Positions 47,959-56,533 of a DNA stretch of 64,000 nt are shown one piece after another. Source of the stretch: Methylicorpusculum oleiharenae (lineage in GTDB: Bacteria > Pseudomonadota > Gammaproteobacteria > Methylococcales > Methylomonadaceae). The notes under the pieces are model-generated. The model saw only the letters and a list, made by a program, of their open reading frames with translations, did no database searches and had not been told where the DNA came from. The DNA lies in assembly GCF_009828925.2 (NCBI RefSeq), contig NZ_WUTY02000001.1:2944492-3008491 (forward strand). The letters are read 5' to 3'. A program made the translations under genes and the position numbers. Numbering within the stretch: position 1 is the stretch's first letter; every line of letters starts with the position of its first letter.

Positions 47959-48816
47959 ATGGCTGATGAATGTCCTAAATGTCCTCCGGTAGGTGCGCCT
48001 GTATGGCTAGCTACTTTTGCCGATTTGATGTCGCTATTAATGTGTTTTTTTATTCTGCTGTTGTCGATGGCAACAATGGATGCAAAAAAATTTAAAAAAA
48101 TGTCCGATGAAATGCAAGATGCTTTCGGGGTGCAAAAAGATGTGCCTGCTTACGATGTCCCGATGGGAACCAGCATCATTGCGCAGCATTTTTCTCCAGC
48201 TCCGACCGAACCGACTCCACTGGAAGAGGTTAAGCAAACAACGCAGCAGCGCTCAACCACGCTGGCTGAAGATATTGATGAAAACAACATAGAAGAAATA
48301 GAACAAAAACTACTGCAAAAAAAATTGGAAGAAGTGCAAGAGCAAGCTAAAAAAATCAAAGAATCATTGAAAGATGAAATAAAACAAGGTTTGGTTTCAG
48401 TTGATGCGGTCAATCTCAATATTATTATCCGTATCGAAGAGAGAGGGTCTTTTCCTTCAGGGACGGCGGTGTTAAAAGCGGGATTTGAACCGGTTATGAA
48501 AAAGATTTCTGCAGCCGTTAATGACTCGCCCGGAAAAGTCCATGTGGCCGGACACTCAGATGATATTCCCATTTCCACGCAAACTTATCGTTCCAACTGG
48601 GAGCTATCGGCTTCCCGGGCTGTGACTGTTTCACATTTTCTTTTTGAACAGTCAGGAACCGATCCTACGCGTTTTGTGATTGAAGGTTATGCCGATACCA
48701 AGCCATTGGTGCCAAACAAAACGCAGGAAGATCGAGCCAAGAACAGAAGGGTTGAAATTGTCGTCATGCAGGATGATCCTTCTTTATCTAGGGAGCAATT
48801 CCCTCCAGCGGAATAA
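47959..48816 (+). CDS. pomB: PomB/MotB-type flagellar stator subunit
   Basis: Stator partner anchored to peptidoglycan. 285 residues: N-terminal membrane helix with the essential ion-carrying Asp22 in 'WLATFADLMSLLMCF', a charged linker coiled coil (about 80-140), then an OmpA-like domain with 'HVAGHSDDIPI' and 'NRRVEIVV'. The N-terminal CPKCPP and 'MCFFILLLS' runs are PomB-like. It lies 10 nt after pomA. Confidence 0.9.
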   Translation: MADECPKCPPVGAPVWLATFADLMSLLMCFFILLLSMATMDAKKFKKMSDEMQDAFGVQKDVPAYDVPMGTSIIAQHFSPAPTEPTPLEEVKQTTQQRSTTLAEDIDENNIEEIEQKLLQKKLEEVQEQAKKIKESLKDEIKQGLVSVDAVNLNIIIRIEERGSFPSGTAVLKAGFEPVMKKISAAVNDSPGKVHVAGHSDDIPISTQTYRSNWELSASRAVTVSHFLFEQSGTDPTRFVIEGYADTKPLVPNKTQEDRAKNRRVEIVVMQDDPSLSREQFPPAE

Positions 48817-48862
48817 TCAAAAGAGATTAAGCCATGCAATTTATAAACCTAGGATACTGACC

Positions 48863-49453
48863 ATGACTCATGAAGAAGAGAGAAGACGTTTTTTCCGCAT
48901 TGACGATGAAGTGAATCTTTATTACAAACCGATTGATGAAAAAATGGTCAATCGAACCAGTCATATCAGCGATAACGTGCTAGGAAACTGCTCTTTGGCT
49001 GCGGCTTTGGAAATGATGTCTCAAGAATCCAGATTCATGATGTCCCGGTTGGAAAGAAATTCTCCTGAAGTGGCTGACTATCTGAAAATCATCGACAGTA
49101 AAATCGAATTGATTGCCCAGGCGTTGATGCTGCAGGGGTCTGATTTTAAGGAAAAAGATACCATCAATGTTAACCTGAGCGCATCAGGGTTGGCTTTTGA
49201 CTGCAGTGAAAAGTTAAATGTTGATGATTATCTTGAAATTAAAATGCTGCTGGTTTCCTGTATGGCGGTTATTGTAACTTACGCCAAAGTTGTTTACTGC
49301 AAGCCGAAAACTGATTCTTCTTCGGGATTCCCTTATGTGGCCGGGGTCGACTATATCAACATGAAAGATCAGGATAGAGAACTCCTGATCAAGCACATCG
49401 TCAAACGGCAAATGCAACAGATCAGAGAAAGTAAGGAAGTGCCAAAAGTTTGA
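48863..49453 (+). CDS. PilZ-domain protein with long helical insert
   Basis: 196 residues from the ATG at 48863; the longer open frame to 48680 only reads through pomB. The c-di-GMP motifs are RRFFR (RxxxR, Arg8 and Arg12) and NLSASG (104-109). About 90 residues lie between them, much longer than in simple PilZ domains and predicted helical (35-95), as in the tetrameric PilZ group. Coming after the stator genes, it may act as a c-di-GMP brake on swimming, like YcgR, but that is inference. Confidence 0.82.
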   Translation: MTHEEERRRFFRIDDEVNLYYKPIDEKMVNRTSHISDNVLGNCSLAAALEMMSQESRFMMSRLERNSPEVADYLKIIDSKIELIAQALMLQGSDFKEKDTINVNLSASGLAFDCSEKLNVDDYLEIKMLLVSCMAVIVTYAKVVYCKPKTDSSSGFPYVAGVDYINMKDQDRELLIKHIVKRQMQQIRESKEVPKV

Positions 49454-49484
49454 GCTTCTTCACCGGATTTGAAAGTAGATCATA

Positions 49485-50474
49485 ATGTTTTTGTCTGAAA
49501 TGCAAAAAAAGATATTACAGCTTCTTGCCGATGGTGAATTTCATTCGGGTTCCAGTTTGTCAGTTGAATTAGGCGTCAGCCGGACTGCGATTTGGAAGCA
49601 ATTAAGCAGTTTGAGTGAGGTCGGTCTTGAGTTGATCTCTGTTAAAGGTAAAGGCTATCGATTAACCAGACCGCTTGAGTTGCTGGATGCCACGGCTATT
49701 TTGGCAAAGCTTTCAGGTGAGGTAAATTCTTTAGTCTCGACCTTAACCGTTCACGACCAGCTAGCTTCGACCAATACCTATCTCATTGAACAAGCAAAAT
49801 TGGACAGCCCGTCAGGTTCGGTTTGTCTCGCCGAGTATCAGAGTGCAGGCAGGGGCAGGCGGGGGCGCAACTGGGTGTCCCCCTTTGGTTGTAATATCTA
49901 TCTTTCCGTGCTCTGGCGTTTTCAGGAAGGTCCCTCCGCTATTTCAGGATTGAGCTTGGCTGCCGGTATCGCAATAGTCCGGGCATTGAAAGCGGCAAAT
50001 ATTGAAGGCATAGGCCTGAAATGGCCTAACGATATCTACTGGCAGGGTCATAAGTTGGGCGGCATTCTGGTTGAGGTATCCGGCGAATCAAACGGACCTA
50101 TCAGTGTCGTGACAGGAATCGGGCTGAATCTCTATATTCCTCAACAGCAGGCTCAAAAAATTGATCAGGTATGGACCGACCTGGAAAAAGTCAGTCAAAC
50201 TCCTGTTTCAAGAAATCATCTCACCTCATTATTGCTTGATCATCTGTTGCCGGTTTTAAATCAGTTCAGTGTTAACGGAATTCAGGTTTACCTTGATGAA
50301 TGGCGAAGTTATGATTGCCTGAAGGATCAAAATGTAACAGTTTTTATCGGTAATGAGGCGTTAACGGGGATTGCCGAAGGCATAGATGACAATGGCTTGT
50401 TTAGATTACGGGGCGAGGACGGGAAAATTAAATCCTTTGCATCGGGTGAGATCAGTTTTAGCTGCAAGAGTTAA
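49485..50474 (+). CDS. birA: Biotin-protein ligase / biotin operon repressor
   Basis: Activates biotin to biotinyl-AMP and attaches it to carboxylase BCCP. 329 residues: an N-terminal winged helix-turn-helix (about 1-60, 'SGSSLSVELGVSRTAIWKQL'), the ligase core with 'GRGRRGRNWVSPFG' (biotin-AMP loop) and 'GLKWPNDIYW', and a C-terminal SH3-like domain. The HTH means it can also repress biotin genes. Its last base overlaps the coaX start (TAATG). Confidence 0.96.
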   Translation: MFLSEMQKKILQLLADGEFHSGSSLSVELGVSRTAIWKQLSSLSEVGLELISVKGKGYRLTRPLELLDATAILAKLSGEVNSLVSTLTVHDQLASTNTYLIEQAKLDSPSGSVCLAEYQSAGRGRRGRNWVSPFGCNIYLSVLWRFQEGPSAISGLSLAAGIAIVRALKAANIEGIGLKWPNDIYWQGHKLGGILVEVSGESNGPISVVTGIGLNLYIPQQQAQKIDQVWTDLEKVSQTPVSRNHLTSLLLDHLLPVLNQFSVNGIQVYLDEWRSYDCLKDQNVTVFIGNEALTGIAEGIDDNGLFRLRGEDGKIKSFASGEISFSCKS

Positions 50475-51208
50475 TGGATATTCTGGTTGATATAGGCAAT
50501 ACCCGAATTAAATGGGCCATCATGAACGATAGCGATGTGATTGCGCCTAAATTGTTGGTTCATGGTCAGGCCGATTTCGAAAAATCGCTGGAATCCGAAT
50601 GGGGATCGATCGGCAATGCGCCTGAGCAAATGGCTGTCTCATGTGTCAGTGCAGAGCAGGTTAATCAATCGGTGAAACACATCGCCAAAAAACTTTGGCC
50701 TTCAATTGCCATTTACGAAGCTGAGTCTTCAGCAAACGGTCCGGGTGTCAGCAATGGCTATAAAAATCCGGCTCAGCTGGGGGTTGACCGATGGCTTGGC
50801 TTATTAGCCGCCAGGCAAATGACACGACAAGCAGTCTGCATTGCCGATTGCGGCACGGCATTAACAATTGATTTAATGAATGAACAAGGGATACATCTTG
50901 GCGGAGTCATCTGTCCCGGTTTGACGATGATGCGAATGTCTCTGTATGCAGGCACCTCCGCATTGCCTTATGATGACCAGGATTACCCCGTCGGTTTATC
51001 TGATGGGACTTTGCCTGGAATTTATAGCGGTACATTGTTAGCGGCGGCTGGATTGATCGAACAGATTGTTTCGAGGCAAACAACAAGGCCTCATATCCTG
51101 TTGACCGGCGGCGATGCGACAAAGCTGGCCGCTTATCTTGGTTATCAAAGCAATTTGGTGCCTGATTTGGTTCTTAAAGGACTGGGAATTTTTTTGAAAA
51201 CAGTATGA
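50474..51208 (+). CDS. coaX: Type III pantothenate kinase
   Basis: First step of coenzyme A synthesis. 244 residues with the ASKHA fold: 'DIGNTRIKWAIM' (6-17), 'GVDRWLGLLAARQ', 'IADCGTALTIDL' and 'HLGGVICPGL'. It is insensitive to feedback by CoA in known relatives. It is coupled to birA upstream and overlaps the SPOR-like gene downstream. Confidence 0.96.
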   Translation: MDILVDIGNTRIKWAIMNDSDVIAPKLLVHGQADFEKSLESEWGSIGNAPEQMAVSCVSAEQVNQSVKHIAKKLWPSIAIYEAESSANGPGVSNGYKNPAQLGVDRWLGLLAARQMTRQAVCIADCGTALTIDLMNEQGIHLGGVICPGLTMMRMSLYAGTSALPYDDQDYPVGLSDGTLPGIYSGTLLAAAGLIEQIVSRQTTRPHILLTGGDATKLAAYLGYQSNLVPDLVLKGLGIFLKTV

Positions 51209-52245
51209 TGAAAATCCTAACCTTTATTTTTTTATTGGCCAATATTGTTCTATTTGCGTGGCAGTTTCAGCAGCCGCAGCACTATGCCGGGCAAACTCAG
51301 CAGGAGGCAGAAATAAAATCAGGGCTTGAACCTATATTACTGGTCAGTGAGATTAAACCCCACAGGGATACTATTGACGTCAAGTTAACAGAACAATGGA
51401 TGCAGATTGAGGAACAAAAAGCGTTTGTTTTTCTGTCTAAAGATGCTGATGCCCCTGATAAAAGTAAAATTGTTGAGCAGCCAGCAGACAAGACATCAAG
51501 CCAGTTAACGTCAGCTGATAAAGAAAAGGTCGTAAAGTCGGATGTGAGTCAAGCCAGTCCTTCACAGCCAGTCCAATCTGAACAGAAATCGGTTACCCCC
51601 GTTGATGGTTCTAAAGAATTAGCTAAAGTTTCGCCAAAAGACAGTAAGTTGCCAAGCAGTCAGCACGAAATTGCGGTATCCCCGTCTGTTCAATCTTCCT
51701 CTGTGAATGGCACAGAAACCAAGAACCCCCCCGCGGTTGATGTTTCAGCCTATCAACAGGCTACTATGTGCTACGAAGCCGGGCCTTTCAGCAACCAGGG
51801 TTCTTTTCAGACCTGGAGAAAGTTGACAGGCATTGACGCTAAACAGATAAAACAAGTCACCCGCAATGTTGATGAAGCGGATGGTTATCTGGTTTATTTT
51901 CCGGCAGCAGAAACTTATGACCAGTCTCTGATGAATTTTGATGAACTTAAACTTAAAGGGGTCAGTGATCTGTTGATCCATCGTTCCGGGGCAAATCGGG
52001 GAGAGATTTCTTTGGGTTTTTTCAGTAGTGAAAACAGAGCGTTATCGCATCAACAAACCTTGAAAACTAAAGAAATTGAGGCGTTGATCAAGCCCCGATA
52101 CAAGCCTAAAAAGCGGATATTTGCCCAAATTAATATTGCTCCGGAATTAGAAGAAAATCTCATTGCCAGCAAGGCGAAATGGTCCGGTAATCATCCTGAG
52201 ATACAAATATCCGTTTCTAATCAATGTGCTGTCAAAAGTCCCTGA
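51208..52245 (+). CDS. Membrane-anchored SPOR-like protein
   Basis: 345 residues. One N-terminal membrane helix (about 2-18) with a short cytoplasmic start, a long low-complexity Ser/Lys/Pro/Gln-rich linker (about 60-180), then a SPOR-like domain (about 190-330) with 'CYEAGPFSNQGSFQTWRKL', 'DGYLVYFP' and 'EISLGFFSSEN'. SPOR domains bind denuded peptidoglycan at the septum. The ATG at 51205 or 51208 overlaps the coaX stop. birA-coaX-SPOR order recurs in gammaproteobacteria, from memory; its role is unknown. Confidence 0.78.
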   Translation: MKILTFIFLLANIVLFAWQFQQPQHYAGQTQQEAEIKSGLEPILLVSEIKPHRDTIDVKLTEQWMQIEEQKAFVFLSKDADAPDKSKIVEQPADKTSSQLTSADKEKVVKSDVSQASPSQPVQSEQKSVTPVDGSKELAKVSPKDSKLPSSQHEIAVSPSVQSSSVNGTETKNPPAVDVSAYQQATMCYEAGPFSNQGSFQTWRKLTGIDAKQIKQVTRNVDEADGYLVYFPAAETYDQSLMNFDELKLKGVSDLLIHRSGANRGEISLGFFSSENRALSHQQTLKTKEIEALIKPRYKPKKRIFAQINIAPELEENLIASKAKWSGNHPEIQISVSNQCAVKSP

Positions 52246-52304
52246 AGGGGCTATAACACTCCTAATCTGATCGAAAAAACGTCTAATTTACAGAAGGAGA
52301 GGGT

Positions 52305-52412
52305 GTGTTTGGCGTGGAGATCGGCAGTATGAAAGAAGTAATATTCTCTGCGACCTTTTATTCAATTATTTCATGGCTGTTACTGAAAGGGTATAAAAAC
52401 CCTGAAGATTGA
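52305..52412 (+). CDS. Possible small membrane peptide
   Basis: A 35-codon frame begins GTG at 52305 with AAGGAG 5 nt upstream; an in-frame ATG is at 52329. The middle (about residues 11-27) is hydrophobic enough for one membrane helix, and the end is GYKNPED. No family is recognised and no neighbour gives a role. Too short for confident calling. Confidence 0.3.
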   Translation: MFGVEIGSMKEVIFSATFYSIISWLLLKGYKNPED

Positions 52413-52494
52413 AAGTCGTTAGTTATAAATCATCTACTCATTTTCTGTTACGCTGTAAAATGTCATTTGACCTTCAATTGGATTCTTTTACGAA

Positions 52495-53727
52495 ATGACG
52501 ACGAAATTAAATTTTGATGTAATTGTTGTGGGTGGCGGGATGGTGGGTGCTGCAGTGGCCTGTGCCTTGGGCGGTAGTTCGCTTTCGGTTGCGGTAATTG
52601 AGCAAATGGAGCCTCAGTCATTTGGCCAGGACCAGCCCCACGATCTCAGGGTTTCCGCGCTCAGTATTGCGTCAAAACGCATTCTGGAGACCTTAGGCGC
52701 ATGGCAGGGCGTAATTTCCAGGCGGTATTGCCCATTCCGGCGTATGAGGGTTTGGGAGACTGCGGGCGATACTGAGTTTTGCAGCGATGACATCGGTTAT
52801 TCAGAGCTGGGTTTCATCGTTGAAAATAGAATTACCCAGTTGGCGTTACTGGAGCGTTTAAAGGATTTTTCCAATGTGACGCTCATCTGTCCGGCAGCCA
52901 TAAAAAACATTGAATACGATCCTTTAGCTTCGGTGGAATGTTCAACCATTGTCCTTGACGATGGCCGTGAATTAACGGCAAAGCTCGTCGTGGCTGCTGA
53001 TGGGGGTCAATCCAGAATCCGTCAAAAAGTCGGTCTGGGAGTTACCAGTTGGGACTACAAGCAGCATGCTATGGTCATTTATGTGGAAACACATTATCCG
53101 CAGCAAGACATTACCTGGCAGCGTTTTCTACCTTCCGGTCCTCAGGCCTTTCTTCCGTTGAATGGTCCTTTTGCTTCATTGGTTTGGTACAACTCGGTTG
53201 ATGAGATTCAGCGATTGAAATCGCTTCCTCATGCACAATTGATGGTCGAGTTGAAAGAGGCTTTCCCGGAATGTCTGGGTGAATTGAAAGCTATTCTCGG
53301 CACGGCCAGCTTCCCGTTAAAAAGGCAGCATGCGCAAGATTATGTCAAACAAGGTATCGCTTTGGTGGGTGACGCAGCGCATATGATCAACCCTTTGGCC
53401 GGGCAAGGTGTCAACATCGGGTTGCTGGATGCGGCCGCTTTAGGCGAAGTGGTGTTGGATGCTTATCGAAGTGGAGAGTTTATCGGCGACATCCGGGTAC
53501 TGAAACGTTATGAAAAATTACGTAAGCTGGAAAATCTGCGCATGATGACGGTGATGGATGCTTTTTATCAGATTTTCAGCAATAAAATATTGCCGTTAAA
53601 AATTATCAGGAATTTTGGCTTGGGTTTGGCTGGCCGCATCAAACCGGCAAAAAACAAAGTCATGCGACATGCAATGGGGTTGGAAGGGGATCTTCCTAAG
53701 CTGGCCAGAGGTGAGCCGATTCTTTAA
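52495..53727 (+). CDS. UbiH/UbiF/VisC-family FAD hydroxylase
   Basis: Flavin monooxygenase of ubiquinone ring hydroxylation. 410 residues: N-terminal FAD motif VVGGGMVGAAVACALG (about 11-26), 'HDLRVSALSIAS' (family-specific), a central 'VAADGGQSRIR' and C-terminal 'GDAAHMINPLAGQGVNIGLLDA' in short runs. Which position it hydroxylates (UbiI, UbiH or UbiF) cannot be fixed from the sequence alone. It is a single gene, convergent with the multicopper oxidase. Confidence 0.9.
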   Translation: MTTKLNFDVIVVGGGMVGAAVACALGGSSLSVAVIEQMEPQSFGQDQPHDLRVSALSIASKRILETLGAWQGVISRRYCPFRRMRVWETAGDTEFCSDDIGYSELGFIVENRITQLALLERLKDFSNVTLICPAAIKNIEYDPLASVECSTIVLDDGRELTAKLVVAADGGQSRIRQKVGLGVTSWDYKQHAMVIYVETHYPQQDITWQRFLPSGPQAFLPLNGPFASLVWYNSVDEIQRLKSLPHAQLMVELKEAFPECLGELKAILGTASFPLKRQHAQDYVKQGIALVGDAAHMINPLAGQGVNIGLLDAAALGEVVLDAYRSGEFIGDIRVLKRYEKLRKLENLRMMTVMDAFYQIFSNKILPLKIIRNFGLGLAGRIKPAKNKVMRHAMGLEGDLPKLARGEPIL

Positions 53728-53827
53728 TTATTGCGTCTATTGGTGAAGACGGCCGGTATAAACCGATCGTCTGAGTCGTTTGAGTTCGCTGAGTAGAAAT
53801 AAGCTCAGCTTAATGAGATATTGTGAA

Positions 53828-53855
53828 AGGTCTGGCACATTCCTATGCCAGACCT
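53828..53855. terminator. Two-sided hairpin between convergent genes
   Basis: Perfect 10-bp stem AGGTCTGGCA (53828-53837) with TGCCAGACCT (53846-53855), 8-nt loop. It lies between the convergent UbiH-family and multicopper oxidase genes. There is no long T-run on either side, so it is a weak or Rho-aided terminator. Confidence 0.5.
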
Positions 53856-53871
53856 GTGTTGAAAGATGTAA

Positions 53872-55620
53872 TTACGATTGTGTTTTACCTATCAGTCCAC
53901 CTACAAATTTGAATATTAACTCTCTGTAGACAAACAGCAAATAAGCCAGGATACCTAGAACAAAACCGGATAGTAAACGGCCTATAAAGGAAGGCTCATT
54001 TCCAGTTTGTGAGGCAATTTGTTGTCCACCCGGCCCGACTACCTCAGTCATGACCGCCACTTTTCCAGGTTTATAATCTGCGTTCATATCAGGTAAGCCT
54101 AGGCTTTTCCATGAATCGTAGTCTTGCCACATGGGGTATGTTCTTTTCCAGAACTCTTTGGTGAAATAAGGCGCCAGACTCATGCCATGCGCCTTTGGTA
54201 TGCCTTTTTCATCAAGGTAGCCTTTGTAGACAACCAGGCTGATATCTCCGCCTTCACCTACGCCATCCGTGGTAAACGCCTTTTCCACATGGTCATGGAA
54301 CATCCAAATGCCCTCGCCGAAGCTGTGCAGTCCGTCATCCGTCCCATCCAGTTCAAGATCGAGTCTTTGAGCCGGAGTGATGCCGTGGACGTCTCGGGTT
54401 ATATAAGAGCCCGGGCCATTGTCTACCCCGTCATAATGAGTCGCTGTCGGTTTGTGGCCATGGATGTGCATTGCCAGGGTTTCGGTTCCGCCATTCATGA
54501 TTCTTAATTTTACTTTTTCACCCACGCCCATTTCGATGAGAGACTCTCGCAAAGTATAGGGGAAAGAACGGCCATTCAGCATGAAGTAATCATCAGTTGC
54601 GTCCGTGATGTCATATTCCATGTTTAAACGTTTGGATATGATTCGCGGATCATTGGCTGATCTGGCTATATCCGAATGCAATTCCTTGTCGGCGGTTTCG
54701 TAATGTAAATCATATTCCCGTTGATATTTTTCAAGTACTGCCACGGAAGGACTGCGGACTTGTCCTGCGCCTACGTTGAAAGTTTGAACCCAGTTGTTTG
54801 GCCGGTTTTCTTCAACGACAAAGATGCCTTGTAAACCCATGGGAATATGGACATGAGGTTGTACGTGGCAGTGATAGTACATCGTGCCCGGTTGGCGGGG
54901 TTTAATTACGTAGGTCTTGCTTTCACCTGGCATGATATCCATTTCGCTGGTTTGACCGACGCCGTCGTTACCGCCGCCGCCATGATCCATAAAGGGGTGG
55001 TCAATGCCGTGAAGATGAAGCGAATGCGGCAGATAATGGGTGTTTTCAACAACTATCCAGACAGTGTCGCCCTGTTCAACTCTAATGGTTGGAGACGGTA
55101 CTCTTAATAACGGATTTGCTTGCGGTTCATATAGACTCAGCGTTGACATGTCTCTGGTTTTTGGGGCAAATACCCAAAAAGTAGGTTGGACGCCGGGGGC
55201 AATATCAAAGGTTGTTGTGGGGTCGGTCATGTCCGGAGAATGACCGTTCAGTTCGACAATTTCCAATTTAATTATGATGTGATCCGGATCGCCATCGCCA
55301 TCTTCGTCGTTTGATTTGGTTATCGCGTCGGCGGCCAATTGAGTTTCCATGAGTGTATCCATGGAAATGTTGTTGGTACCTTTTACAAAAGCGGCAATAT
55401 CAGCAGGATTATCCGGAGTACAGACATTGGAAGCCTGGATTTTAATGCCGTCGACTGTTTGTTCTTTACGCCATTCAGGAGATATAAAATTTGAGCAAAT
55501 CTCTTCCTGGGGACCCATTTCAACTTTTGCTGAAGGTGGCAGATCGGTTGCGGCGTTTACTCCTAATGGAATAACGAGCGCCAAGCCTCCGCAGAGACTG
55601 GATAAATAACGTTTACTCAT
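53872..55620 (-). CDS. Membrane-anchored multicopper oxidase
   Basis: Periplasmic copper oxidase. 582 residues: signal peptide (about 1-23, ending GVNA), cupredoxin domains, and a C-terminal membrane helix (about 548-575). Copper motifs: HSLHLHG, YHCHVQPHVHIPM (HCHxxxHxxxxM, type 1 site with Met), AMHIHGHKP and WMFHDHVEK. The layout resembles two- or three-domain laccase-like oxidases; the substrate (copper, manganese, phenol or other) is unknown. It stands alone on the minus strand, convergent with the UbiH-family gene. Confidence 0.88.
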   Translation of the reverse strand: MSKRYLSSLCGGLALVIPLGVNAATDLPPSAKVEMGPQEEICSNFISPEWRKEQTVDGIKIQASNVCTPDNPADIAAFVKGTNNISMDTLMETQLAADAITKSNDEDGDGDPDHIIIKLEIVELNGHSPDMTDPTTTFDIAPGVQPTFWVFAPKTRDMSTLSLYEPQANPLLRVPSPTIRVEQGDTVWIVVENTHYLPHSLHLHGIDHPFMDHGGGGNDGVGQTSEMDIMPGESKTYVIKPRQPGTMYYHCHVQPHVHIPMGLQGIFVVEENRPNNWVQTFNVGAGQVRSPSVAVLEKYQREYDLHYETADKELHSDIARSANDPRIISKRLNMEYDITDATDDYFMLNGRSFPYTLRESLIEMGVGEKVKLRIMNGGTETLAMHIHGHKPTATHYDGVDNGPGSYITRDVHGITPAQRLDLELDGTDDGLHSFGEGIWMFHDHVEKAFTTDGVGEGGDISLVVYKGYLDEKGIPKAHGMSLAPYFTKEFWKRTYPMWQDYDSWKSLGLPDMNADYKPGKVAVMTEVVGPGGQQIASQTGNEPSFIGRLLSGFVLGILAYLLFVYRELIFKFVGGLIGKTQS

Positions 55621-55774
55621 AGATTAACCTCGGATGTATGCTCTTTCAGCGTCGTACTTACGACAGTAGGCCCTAGTGAAAGTTTAATAGATTATCGTTA
55701 TATGCTTACATTAACTTAATTTCAACCGGCAATTTTTTCGTAGTGTATCAGCAAAGTCAAGGAGGCAAATTGTA

Positions 55775-55840
55775 ATGGTCAATAATATCTGGCTACAGAG
55801 TTTATTTGAAGGCTGTATCTTCAGTCTGCTTAGTGGATAA
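55775..55840 (+). CDS. Tiny ORF with its own RBS and terminator
   Basis: A 21-codon ORF (starts MVNNIWLQSLFEG, ends SLLSG) with a perfect AAGGAGG at 55759-55765, 9 nt before the ATG. The stop runs straight into a hairpin with T-run. The peptide is partly hydrophobic with one Cys. It matches no peptide family I know. It sits between the divergent multicopper oxidase and PilZ genes. It could instead be a leader peptide or part of a small RNA. Confidence 0.4.
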   Translation: MVNNIWLQSLFEGCIFSLLSG

Positions 55841-55859
55841 AACACCCGGAGTGTTTTTT
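55838..55859 (+). terminator. Terminator-like hairpin after the 21-codon ORF
   Basis: AAAACAC (55839-55845), loop CCGGA, GTGTTTT (55851-55857), then TT. The stem is A-T rich but followed by an unbroken T-run of six. It overlaps the ORF stop codon. Confidence 0.5.
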
Positions 55860-56022
55860 AATTTCCTCAATTGATTTTTTTGGAAGGTTATTGTCGGCAA
55901 TGGCGCGCACTGCTGTTAATCTATAGCTTCATATTTATTCTTTAAACCCATATTTCTGCTGGTAAAATTATTTTTTTAGTCTAAAGTGGTTATACCAGCA
56001 AGGTTACGATTTAGAGATTACT

Positions 56023-56472
56023 ATGGAAAAAAAAATATACCCCCACGTTTCAATCCATTTGCCAGTCTTTATTACCAATGTGGAAGGTATTCGCTTTAAA
56101 GTAGTTGCTTTTGATATGAGCAATGAGGGTTTCTCATTCAAATGCAGTACAAATCAACGCAATCTGATTACTCCGGGCGGATGCTTTATTCATAACAAAA
56201 GGCCTATGGAGTTGGATGTCCGGCTGATTTTGCCGGCATCAGCCGATAACAATGGTTCTGAAGGTGTCAGTGCGCGTTGCCATGTTATTTATTCGCGAAG
56301 AATCGCGCGCGACGATTGTGAAATCGGTGTCCGTTACTTTAATATTGAGGCAAGCGGTTTCGATAAGTTGCTCGGTTTTCTGGATTCCCGGTTAGTTAAC
56401 GATGTGCCGGTAGAATCCATTCCTCCAGTCAAAGCTGCCGTAAGAAGGCAGGTTCTCAGCGATACTGCATAA
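56023..56472 (+). CDS. PilZ-domain protein with degenerate ligand motif
   Basis: 149 residues of PilZ fold: 'YPHVSIHLPVFI' at the start, DMSNEGFSF ((D/N)xSxxG kept), 'CHVIYSRRIARDDCEIGVRYF' in short runs at the end. The RxxxR motif is lost: Lys4 and His8 stand where the two Arg are expected, so normal c-di-GMP binding is doubtful. It may act as a protein adaptor. It is alone; its 3' end converges on glnD. Confidence 0.8.
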   Translation: MEKKIYPHVSIHLPVFITNVEGIRFKVVAFDMSNEGFSFKCSTNQRNLITPGGCFIHNKRPMELDVRLILPASADNNGSEGVSARCHVIYSRRIARDDCEIGVRYFNIEASGFDKLLGFLDSRLVNDVPVESIPPVKAAVRRQVLSDTA

Positions 56473-56533
56473 AAACAGGCATGCCCTCTGCACTAATGGA
56501 CGGGCAACAGAGGGTCTCGTCTTTCATCGTGTT

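Noticed and set aside
48680-48862. Longer start for the PilZ gene inside pomB
   Set aside because: Reads pomB in another frame; the ATG at 48863 begins the PilZ motif directly.
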